Positions 6,522 through 12,117 of a stretch of 12,117 nt of DNA are shown piece after piece. Where the stretch lies: contig CAISYX010000330.1 of the NCBI GenBank assembly GCA_903889815.1, positions 1 through 12,117 on the forward strand, in the 5' to 3' direction. Source of the stretch: an uncultured Gammaproteobacteria bacterium (GTDB taxonomy: Bacteria > Pseudomonadota > Gammaproteobacteria > Pseudomonadales > Pseudohongiellaceae). Below the pieces are notes generated by a model. It was not told the origin of the DNA. It saw only the letters and a program-made list of their open reading frames with translations, and ran no database searches. The first letter of the stretch is position 1. Each line of letters begins with the position of its first letter. The position numbers and the translations under genes were made by a program.

Positions 6522-7857
6522 CACGCATCGCTATACCCCCGGTACCGCCATCGCCGTCGTCGTCGCCAACATGGTGGGCACCGGCGTATTCACCAGCATC
6601 GGCTTTCAGATTCTCGACATCAAATCCAGCTTCGTGCTGCTGATGCTGTGGCTGGTGGGTGGACTGATGGCACTGTGTGGCGCACTGACCTATGCGGAGC
6701 TGGCCAGTCGCCTGCCGCGTTCAGGCGGTGAGTACAATTTCCTGAGCCAGCTGTATCACCCGGCGGTGGGGTTCATATCGGGCTGGGTGTCGCTCACGGT
6801 CGGGTTTGCGGCGCCAACGGCGCTGGCTGCCATGACCTTCGCAGCCTATCTGGATTCCGCCGCCGGGCACCTGCTGCCGATCAACCGCCAGGTGGCGGCG
6901 CTGCTGCTGGTGGGAGTGATCACCTTCGTGCACGGCCGCAACCATAAAGCCAGTGGCGGTCTGCAGAACTGGTTCACCATCATCAAGATCATGCTGATTG
7001 CGGTGTTCGTCATCATGGTCACTACTACCGTCACAGCGCCGCAGACAGTCAATCTGCTGCCCTCCGCAGGGGATGGCGCTCTGCTCGTGTCCAGCGCCTT
7101 CGCCGTGGCGCTGATCTACGTGAACTATGCCTACACCGGCTGGAACGCCGCCACGTACATCACCGGCGAGATCGAGAACCCGGCACGCTCGGTGCCGCTG
7201 GTGCTGATCGGCGGCACAGCCATCGTCATCGTTTTGTATCTGGCCCTCAATGCCACATTCCTGTACGCAGTGCCGATGAGCCTGCTGGAAGGCAAGCTGG
7301 AAGCAGGCGTGATCGTGGCCGAGAACACCTTCGGCCCCACCGGGGCCATGTTCATGGGAGGCATTCTGTCGCTGCTGCTGATCTCCACCGTCAGCGCGAT
7401 GCTGATGGCGGGCCCGCGGGTGCTGCAGGTGATGGGGGAGGACTTCCGTCTGTTCAGATTGCTGGCGGTCAAGAACGCAGGCGGCGTGCCGCGCCGCGCC
7501 ATTTACACACAGGGCGCACTGGCAGTGCTGTTCATCCTGTCGTCCACCTTCGATTCGGTGCTGGTGTTTTCGGGGTTCATTCTGGGCCTGAGTTCGCTGG
7601 CCACCGTGCTGGGGGTTTTTGTACTGCGTCACCGCGAGGGCGATGGCCGGGTGCCAGGGGTGCGTTCCTATCGCACCTGGGCCTATCCGCTGCCACCGCT
7701 GATCTACAGCACCATCATGGTGTGGACGCTGACCTTCATCACGGTGAACAGGCCTGTCGAAGCTGGCGTGGCCGGCATCATCATCGTGCTGGGCTTCTTC
7801 AGCTACCTGCTGACTGAAAAACTGTCACGAGCTCAGGAAAATCCGCCCACTCACTGA
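6514..7857 (+). CDS. APC-superfamily amino-acid permease
   Basis: This 447-residue inner-membrane transporter has about 12 hydrophobic segments, beginning TAIAVVVANMVGTGVF (11-26) with the GTG(V/I)F substrate-backbone motif of APC TM1. Other family marks are the loop RSGGEYNFLSQLYHPAVGF (69-87), the TM6-region motif YAYTGWNAATYITGEIENP (205-223) and AGPR (299-302). It should move amino acids or related compounds by proton coupling or exchange; closest in appearance to LAT/YfnA-like permeases, substrate not predictable. An in-frame ATG eight codons upstream lies deeper in rlmE; the start at 6514 gives the normal short cytoplasmic N-terminus. The gene overlaps rlmE by 8 nt, so translation is probably coupled although no functional link is evident. 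Its last 7 nt overlap the end of the convergent persulfide dioxygenase gene. Confidence 0.92.
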   Translation: MPDTHRYTPGTAIAVVVANMVGTGVFTSIGFQILDIKSSFVLLMLWLVGGLMALCGALTYAELASRLPRSGGEYNFLSQLYHPAVGFISGWVSLTVGFAAPTALAAMTFAAYLDSAAGHLLPINRQVAALLLVGVITFVHGRNHKASGGLQNWFTIIKIMLIAVFVIMVTTTVTAPQTVNLLPSAGDGALLVSSAFAVALIYVNYAYTGWNAATYITGEIENPARSVPLVLIGGTAIVIVLYLALNATFLYAVPMSLLEGKLEAGVIVAENTFGPTGAMFMGGILSLLLISTVSAMLMAGPRVLQVMGEDFRLFRLLAVKNAGGVPRRAIYTQGALAVLFILSSTFDSVLVFSGFILGLSSLATVLGVFVLRHREGDGRVPGVRSYRTWAYPLPPLIYSTIMVWTLTFITVNRPVEAGVAGIIIVLGFFSYLLTEKLSRAQENPPTH

Positions 7858-8891
7858 TCGTGCCAGTGCAGGATGCCGCCGTGGATATTGGCCACGCGTT
7901 CATGCCCCGCGGCCTTCAGAATCGTGATGGCCATGGACGAGCGCCTGCCCGAGCGGCACAGCGTCACCACCGGCTTGTCCTTCGGCACTTCCCCCACGCG
8001 TTCGCGCAGCACGCTCAGCGGGATCACCAGGGCGTTGTGCAGGCCAATCACCGGCTCGCCCATCTCGTCCGCCTCCCGCACATCCAGGATGGTCACGGAT
8101 GGCTGATTCTGGACAACCCATTCCGGTTCCACCTCGGGAATGCCGGCAAAACTCACATGCAGATCGGCCCAGTCGGGCTCCTGGGGCAGGCGGCCACTCT
8201 CGGGCATGCCGCTGCGTAGATTGTTGGGGAGCGCTTCGTCGATCTTCTTCGGGTGCGGCAGCTGCATCGCCTTCATGTACTGCACGAAGTCTTGCTCACT
8301 CGCCCCACCGCCCACACGGGGATTGTGACGCTTTTCCTCACTCACGGATGAGCTTGTCCGGCCGTTGTAGTCATGCGCCGGATAGATGGCACAGTCATCC
8401 GGCAAGCTGAACAGTTGTTCCGTAATGGAATGATAAAGCCGCGCAGGGTCGCCCTGCTGGAAGTCGCTGCGACCACAGCCGCGTATCAGCAGGGCGTCGC
8501 CTGTGAACACCATGCTGTGGTCTTCCAGCACGAAGCTGGTACAGCCGTTGGTGTGGCCGGGGGTCGCACGTGCCTCCAGCGTCACTCCCTGAACTCCAAA
8601 GCGCTGACAATGCTGCAGCAGCATGTCGACGTTCACCGCCCCTGCCAGGGCCGACAGGGCGATCAGGCAGCCCGTCTTCTGCTTCAGCAGCCATGCGGCC
8701 GTGATGTGATCAGCATGGGCATGGGTATCCGCAACGATTCTCAGCGTCAGGTCCAGCTCCCGCAGCATCGCAAGATCGCGCTGCGCCTGCTCGAACACCG
8801 GGTCAATCAGAATGGCTTCGCGACTGTGTTCATCGGCCAGCAGATAGGTGTAAGTGGACGAAGCAGCGTCGTAGAGCTGGCGGAATATCAT
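7851..8891 (-). CDS. ETHE1-like persulfide dioxygenase-rhodanese fusion
   Basis: The 346-residue protein joins a metallo-beta-lactamase-fold persulfide dioxygenase to a rhodanese domain. The dioxygenase (1-~240) should oxidise glutathione persulfide to sulfite with one non-haem Fe(II). It shows THAHADH (56-62; His57, His59, Asp61, His62), GHT His113, Asp132 in FTGDALLIRGCGRSDFQ (129-144, an ETHE1 signature) and His173 in IYPAHDYNG. The rhodanese (~253-346) has catalytic Cys312 in the loop CRSGRRS, able to carry sulfane sulfur between thiosulfate, glutathione persulfide and acceptors. Fusions of this type (PRF of Burkholderia) are known to couple the two reactions. No signal peptide is seen, so it is cytoplasmic. 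The start has AGGAGAG 8 nt upstream and overlaps the CBS-protein stop (ATGA, 8888-8891). The 3' end overlaps the convergent permease gene by 7 nt. Confidence 0.93.
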   Translation of the reverse strand: MIFRQLYDAASSTYTYLLADEHSREAILIDPVFEQAQRDLAMLRELDLTLRIVADTHAHADHITAAWLLKQKTGCLIALSALAGAVNVDMLLQHCQRFGVQGVTLEARATPGHTNGCTSFVLEDHSMVFTGDALLIRGCGRSDFQQGDPARLYHSITEQLFSLPDDCAIYPAHDYNGRTSSSVSEEKRHNPRVGGGASEQDFVQYMKAMQLPHPKKIDEALPNNLRSGMPESGRLPQEPDWADLHVSFAGIPEVEPEWVVQNQPSVTILDVREADEMGEPVIGLHNALVIPLSVLRERVGEVPKDKPVVTLCRSGRRSSMAITILKAAGHERVANIHGGILHWHDQ

Positions 8892-9340
8892 GGTATGGAC
8901 TCTCCTGAGGCGTTGGTCGCCGCATTGAAGCGGTGCTGGTTGGCTTCCAGCAGACGAAAAATGTCCCGCGAGGTCACGATGCCTTCGATACGGTTGTTGG
9001 CATCCACGACGGGCACACAGGCAATGCCCCGGTGGTTGAACAAGTGAATGGCCTCAAAGACGTCGGCAGTTCTCGGCAGAGTCCAGGGCTTGCGGGTCAT
9101 GATCTGGTGAGCGCGCTTGTTGAGCGTCGCTGCATCCCGAGAGGATTCCAGCGGGGTGCCGATATTGGGGCTCAGCGCCTTGAAAACCTCGCGGTCGGTG
9201 ATGACGCCATACAGGATGCCGTCCTCCTGCACCAGCAGATGGTGGAAGGGCGCATCGTCAAGAATCTGCTTGATGACCCGCAGGCTGTCGTCCAGCTCGA
9301 CGGTGACCACCGGCCGGGTCATTATGTTTTCGAGAATCAT
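8888..9340 (-). CDS. Tandem CBS-domain protein
   Basis: The 150-residue protein is a Bateman module of two CBS motifs with no other domain. CBS1 (~1-60) opens with IMTRPVVTVELDDSL (6-20) and ends GVITDREVFKAL (45-56). CBS2 (~78-138) has HQIMTRKPWTLPRTADVFEA (78-97) and GIVTSRDIFRLLE (120-132). The T/S-x-x-D residues in ITDRE and VTSRD are those that usually contact adenosine ribose, so binding of AMP, ATP or S-adenosylmethionine is plausible but unproven. The longer open frame upstream is not family-like; this ATG has GGAGAG 3 nt upstream, slightly close but usable. The stop overlaps the start of the persulfide dioxygenase-rhodanese gene by 4 nt, so the two are translated as a unit and may act together, for example as nucleotide sensor and enzyme (inference). 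Confidence 0.9.
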   Translation of the reverse strand: MILENIMTRPVVTVELDDSLRVIKQILDDAPFHHLLVQEDGILYGVITDREVFKALSPNIGTPLESSRDAATLNKRAHQIMTRKPWTLPRTADVFEAIHLFNHRGIACVPVVDANNRIEGIVTSRDIFRLLEANQHRFNAATNASGESIP

Positions 9341-9460
9341 TGTCTCTCCATGGCCGCAGACAATCTGCCTGCCGGGCCTGTAAGATCGTTGCTGTTTTCC
9401 AGTCTCACTGCAGTATCCGCCCGTCTCACCCCAAAGAACAACAACGTTGGAGATCTCACG

Positions 9461-10039
9461 ATGACCCGTTCTCTCGTCCGACTGCTTGCACTGCCCTTCT
9501 TTCTGCTGTCCTGCGTACTCGGCACGAGCACCGCGACCGCGCAGGATTTCGTATGGGCGCCCACACTGCCCGTTGGCGCCAGTTTGCCCGCCATCGACGC
9601 GGTCGATCAGAACGGCCAGCGTCACACCTTCGCCGATCTCACGGGCGAGAAAGGCCTGGTGCTGGTGCTCAGCCGCTCCTTCGACTGGTGTCCGTACTGC
9701 ATTGCCCAGCTGGAGCGCCTTGTCACGGTGCAGGCGCAGTTTGCCGCCCTGGGCATCAACGTCGCCGCCATGACCTATGATCCGGTGGCCACACTCATGG
9801 AGGCGCAGGAAGAGTACGGCGCCACTTTCCCGCTGCTGTACGACGAAGGCAACACCCACGTCAAAGCCATGGGCATCCTCAACACCCAGTACAGCCCCGG
9901 CGAGCGCGCCTATGGCATTCCCTATCCGGGCATCTTCCTGCTGGACGCCCAGGGCGTGATCCGCGCCAAGCTGGCCGAGCAGGACTACAAGCTGCGGCCG
10001 GAATTCAGCCTGGTGCTGGAAGCGGCAGCAGCCCTTTGA
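9461..10039 (+). CDS. Exported thioredoxin-fold, AhpC/TSA-type redoxin
   Basis: The 192-residue protein has a signal peptide (RSLVRLLALPFFLLSCVLG) with likely cleavage after ATA at 27, placing the mature protein in the periplasm. LLSC (15-18) could instead be a weak lipobox, making it a lipoprotein. The mature part follows the peroxiredoxin/TlpA pattern: PVGASLPAIDAVDQNG (37-52), LVLVLSRSFDWCPYC (66-80) with Cys77-Pro-Tyr-Cys80, and the cis-Pro region GIPYPGIFLLD (152-162). A CxxC pair suggests a thiol-disulfide reductase or peroxidase reduced by another thioredoxin; which one is undecided. The ATG has GGAG about 8 nt upstream. The 120 bp divergent region to the CBS gene has no convincing promoter. 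The stop lies 9 bp from that of the convergent DUF547 gene. Confidence 0.88.
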   Translation: MTRSLVRLLALPFFLLSCVLGTSTATAQDFVWAPTLPVGASLPAIDAVDQNGQRHTFADLTGEKGLVLVLSRSFDWCPYCIAQLERLVTVQAQFAALGINVAAMTYDPVATLMEAQEEYGATFPLLYDEGNTHVKAMGILNTQYSPGERAYGIPYPGIFLLDAQGVIRAKLAEQDYKLRPEFSLVLEAAAAL

Positions 10040-10048
10040 GCCAGGGGT

Positions 10049-10819
10049 TCACTGCGCGTTGAGATTCCAGTTGTAGGGAATGTCGGCGCGCAGGCGGGCC
10101 CCGGCAGGCAGCCGGTGATAGCGACTCACAAAGGCTTCCACGCCACCGGCACTGTCGAAATCGACTTCAAACCAGTCAAAAATCTGCGATACCCGCACCC
10201 GTGAGCCGTCCTGCTGCAGGCCCTTGCTGGCATTGTCGAGGAAGCCCTGCGTCTGCTCCTGCAGCTGGGTTTCCAGGCGCGCAGCGCTGAAGGACTCGCG
10301 GCGCAGATCAGGGCAGCTCAGGGACGCGCAGACAATGGCGAAATGGATACGGGGCTCGCCCATGGGGCGCAGGATCTGGTGCTCGATCTCGTCCAGTGTG
10401 ACCGTTCTGCCACCGAGACTGCCCACGGGCTTCTTCCAGACGGGCGAGAACAGCGAACCCGCATCACGAATGCTGGTCAGCGGCGCATTGTCGATGACCA
10501 TGCGGATGGCGTAGACGTTGTAGACATTGATGTAGAAGGCCAGTTTGTCGGCCTCGCTCTGCAGTGAGTCAAGCGGATGGCTCTCGATCTGCGCAAGCAG
10601 TTGCGGATAACGCGGGTCCTGCGCCCAGGCGGCGTAGTCGACACCGTGAAAGCGAATGCCCTCGCGCTCCACGGGCGCCACATGGGCGGCCAGCAGTTCG
10701 TCGTAGAGTGTCCAGTCCTGCGCCTGCACCGCGGAAGGCGCCAGCAGCAGGCCGGCCAGCAGGAGTACGGTGCCGGCAAGACCGCTGCCGAGAGTCTCGT
10801 GTACGATGTCGATGTTCAC
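10049..10819 (-). CDS. Exported DUF547 protein
   Basis: The 256-residue product starts at GTG (10819-10817). A signal peptide spans about 1-33 (hydrophobic GLAGTVLLLAGLLLA, 13-27, then VQA before Gln34). The mature part has the DUF547 signatures DKLAFYINVYNVYAI (91-105), WKKPVGSLGGRTVTLDEIEH (128-147) and IHFAIVCASLSCPDLR (158-173), with conserved Cys164 and Cys169. The function of DUF547 is not established; it is structurally related to papain/transglutaminase folds in some analyses, though the catalytic triad is not evident here. The GTG is preferred over the in-frame ATG at 10888 because it has GGAG 8 nt upstream, gives a normal signal peptide, and the upstream ATG lies inside the likely -10 box. 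It is convergent with the redoxin gene (9 bp apart). Confidence 0.85.
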   Translation of the reverse strand: MNIDIVHETLGSGLAGTVLLLAGLLLAPSAVQAQDWTLYDELLAAHVAPVEREGIRFHGVDYAAWAQDPRYPQLLAQIESHPLDSLQSEADKLAFYINVYNVYAIRMVIDNAPLTSIRDAGSLFSPVWKKPVGSLGGRTVTLDEIEHQILRPMGEPRIHFAIVCASLSCPDLRRESFSAARLETQLQEQTQGFLDNASKGLQQDGSRVRVSQIFDWFEVDFDSAGGVEAFVSRYHRLPAGARLRADIPYNWNLNAQ

Positions 10820-10827
10820 AATGCTGT

Positions 10828-10831
10828 CTCC
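10828..10831 (-). promoter_or_regulatory. Ribosome binding site deciding the DUF547 GTG start
   Basis: GGAG within GGCGGAGAC lies 8 nt before the GTG at 10819. No comparable site precedes the in-frame ATG at 10888 or TTG at 10897. Confidence 0.6.
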
Positions 10832-10881
10832 GCCAATGGCAATCACGTGTCTCAAGACCTTGCAACGAGACTGTTCGATCA

Positions 10882-10896
10882 CCCGCATTTTACACA
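10882..10896 (-). promoter_or_regulatory. Putative -10 region of the DUF547 gene
   Basis: On the minus strand TGTGTAAAATGCGGG contains TAAAAT (10892-10887), five of six against the -10 consensus. It differs at one base from the element ahead of the FAD-dehydrogenase operon. The predicted start near 10880 leaves a ~60 nt leader before the GTG start. No good -35 is visible. Confidence 0.4.
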
Positions 10897-10936
10897 ATGA
10901 TCAATACGAACAGGACGAGGGGTCTGAGAGACTCCA

Positions 10937-10988
10937 TGTGGGAGCTTGCTAGCAAGCGAATTTGTTCGCGGGCAAGCCCGCTCCCACA
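10937..10988. repeat. REPIN-like pair of inverted REP hairpins
   Basis: Two 24 nt arms (10937-10960 and 10965-10988) are inverted around TTTG. Both outer ends read TGTGGGAGC and both inner ends GCGAA; 19 of 24 positions agree. Each arm also holds its own palindrome: GCTTGCTAGCAAGC (10944-10957) and GCGGGCAAGCCCGC (10968-10981). The second arm matches the form of Pseudomonas REP sequences (TGTGGGAGCGGGCTTGCCCG). Such elements are spread in trans by RAYT transposases of the Y1 family; none is in this window. It lies between DUF5916 and DUF547, where hairpins could also block transcription or exonucleases. Confidence 0.85.
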
Positions 10989-11010
10989 GGCCCGCCCCCA
11001 CAACAAGTCC

Positions 11011-12117
11011 TTACGAACCCAATCGATAGCGCAGCTTCACCACCAGCGTGTCGACGATAGGCTCCGACCAGGCTTCGGTCAGCAGGCCGCCGAAGTCGTC
11101 ATACAGCGTGCCTGGCAGGTTGGAGCCACGGGTGTACACCACGAAGAGGTCAGACAGCGGCGCGATTTCCCAGCGGTAACGGGCCTGGAAAGTCATGCGG
11201 CTGATGATGAAGTCTTCGTCGACAAGGTTCGGCTTGGCGATGGGATTCAAACGCTCCAGCTTGCGCGGACTGACCTGCCAGTAGCGATCTTCCTGCGCCT
11301 TCAGGCCCGTCCACTGCATGCTGAAGCGCAGTTGCTGCTTGGCGCTGATGAAGTAATCCATGGTCATGCGCGGCGCCCACTGGGACGACTCGAAACTGGT
11401 GTAACGTCCGGCGCCCTTGTAGACCAGCAGCGCTTCGCGATCGTTGTACTCCAGATCCACGCCCATGGAGAACGTGTCCACAGGCCTATAGCTGAAGCCC
11501 GCCGAGGAGGTCACAGACTTCGGCCCGATGTCTTCCTGGTCGAAGCTGATGTTGGCGGTGTAGGACAGCGGACGGCCCGGATCGCTGCTCCAGCCAAAAT
11601 TCACCGACCAGCGCTCGGGCATGCGGAACTCGCCACTGCCACGGCCCAGGCGGTCGTCGATGCGCGGGTTGAAGTAGCGCAGACCCGTCCGCAGCTGGGT
11701 GTTGTCGAGGAAGGTATAGCTGCGGTTGAAGAACAGGGCCAGTCGGGTAGGCTGACCCGTGGTGTTCCATTGGTTGACCACCTGGACGCTGCTGTTGCGT
11801 GAACGCAGACCCGCGATGTTTGATTCGTTGAGATTGAATGTGTACTCGGCCTGGATGTTGTCGTTGCGGCTGAGGAAGCCCAGGTCATTGATGTCCAGCG
11901 TGTCGTCCAGATAGGACAGCGCCACGCGGTGCTGCCGGCCACGCACGGGCTGATAGATGATGTCGCCGAAGGCACCGGCACCGGTCACGCCATCGGCATC
12001 GCTGTACAGGAACTGGCCGTCAGCGACCCAGCGCGTGTCGGCCGAGAAGTAGTGCACGTCGATGCCGTTCACCGTGGCGTCAACGGTGTCATGGGACACA
12101 TCGGTGCCCATCCAGCC
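11011..12117 (-). CDS. DUF5916 outer-membrane beta-barrel protein, C-terminal part
   Basis: The 368 visible residues are the C-terminal part; the start lies beyond the right edge. They are composed of alternating amphipathic strands with polar turns, typical of an outer-membrane barrel: for example QHRVALSYLDDTLDINDLGF, TRLALFFNRSYTFLDNTQL, FSMGVDLEYNDREALLVYKG, and the closing LVVKLRYRLGS. The pattern LGFLSRNDN, the FVVYTRGSN strand near the end and the final VVKLRYR strand are characteristic of DUF5916 proteins, which usually have an N-terminal carbohydrate-binding (CBM9-like) domain that would lie outside the window. Substrate and role are unknown; involvement in glycan or polymer handling is only suggested by family architecture. 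The C-terminus ends in Ser rather than the aromatic residue typical of BamA-recognised barrels. Confidence 0.82.
   Translation of the reverse strand, partial: GWMGTDVSHDTVDATVNGIDVHYFSADTRWVADGQFLYSDADGVTGAGAFGDIIYQPVRGRQHRVALSYLDDTLDINDLGFLSRNDNIQAEYTFNLNESNIAGLRSRNSSVQVVNQWNTTGQPTRLALFFNRSYTFLDNTQLRTGLRYFNPRIDDRLGRGSGEFRMPERWSVNFGWSSDPGRPLSYTANISFDQEDIGPKSVTSSAGFSYRPVDTFSMGVDLEYNDREALLVYKGAGRYTSFESSQWAPRMTMDYFISAKQQLRFSMQWTGLKAQEDRYWQVSPRKLERLNPIAKPNLVDEDFIISRMTFQARYRWEIAPLSDLFVVYTRGSNLPGTLYDDFGGLLTEAWSEPIVDTLVVKLRYRLGS

Noticed and set aside
6721..7632. 303-codon minus-strand open frame rich in His, Gln and Asp
   Set aside because: It is the reverse complement of permease membrane-segment codons, which produces such composition; no independent support.
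9341..9460. Divergent promoters between the CBS and redoxin genes
   Set aside because: Candidate boxes such as TTGCTG/TATCCG (19 nt apart) and TTGTTC/GATACT match the consensus poorly; nothing can be called although promoters must lie here.
10820..10897. Longer DUF547 protein starting at ATG 10888 or TTG 10897
   Set aside because: It would put about 25 charged residues before the signal peptide, lacks a ribosome site and overlaps the likely -10 box.
10937..10988. REPIN as an intrinsic terminator of the DUF5916 gene
   Set aside because: There are good hairpins but no U-rich run after them on either strand, so it is reported as a repeat rather than a terminator.

Overview
The window looks like chromosomal DNA from a GC-rich gammaproteobacterium. 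The grounds are the RlmE orthologue, whose K-D-K-E tetrad is offset by exactly three residues from E. coli, gammaproteobacterial-style operon spacing, Pseudomonas-like REP hairpins near position 10960, and a DUF5916/PAL-like/ETHE1-like gene set common in marine and environmental members of that class. Genus cannot be fixed from the sequence alone. Eleven protein genes are supported. Two run off the ends of the window. No tRNA, rRNA, CRISPR array, transposase or phage gene was seen, and no gene-free stretch exceeds 300 bp (the longest, 3625-3834 and 10820-11010, are described).

Left block, minus strand (1-3624): a COG2509-type FAD-dependent dehydrogenase is translationally coupled (ATGA overlap) to a TrmH/SpoU-family RNA 2'-O-ribose methyltransferase. 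After a 157 bp gap with a possible promoter comes a secreted NHL-repeat beta-propeller related to peptidyl-alpha-hydroxyglycine alpha-amidating lyase, cut by the window edge.

Central plus-strand block (about 3720-7857): a divergent promoter region leads to a stand-alone response regulator, which overlaps by 8 nt a 554-residue HPt-like/REC/REC/GGDEF diguanylate cyclase with catalytic and inhibitory c-di-GMP sites intact. RlmE (23S rRNA Um2552 methyltransferase) follows 40 bp later and overlaps by 8 nt an APC-family amino-acid permease. The signalling pair has no histidine kinase in the window and probably receives phosphoryl groups from one elsewhere.

Right block: a minus-strand pair, a CBS-domain protein coupled by ATGA overlap to an ETHE1-like persulfide dioxygenase fused to rhodanese, points to sulfide/persulfide oxidation, possibly with adenylate sensing. 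Its last codons overlap the convergent permease by 7 nt. Divergent from it is an exported thioredoxin-fold/peroxiredoxin-like protein, which converges (9 bp gap) on an exported DUF547 protein. A REPIN-like pair of inverted REP hairpins sits between DUF547 and the C-terminal part of a DUF5916 outer-membrane beta-barrel protein.

The most interesting points are the kinase-less phosphorelay/diguanylate cyclase locus with its PleD-reversed REC arrangement, the CBS plus persulfide dioxygenase-rhodanese coupling, and the REPIN with compensatory arm changes. None is clearly a wholly new system.
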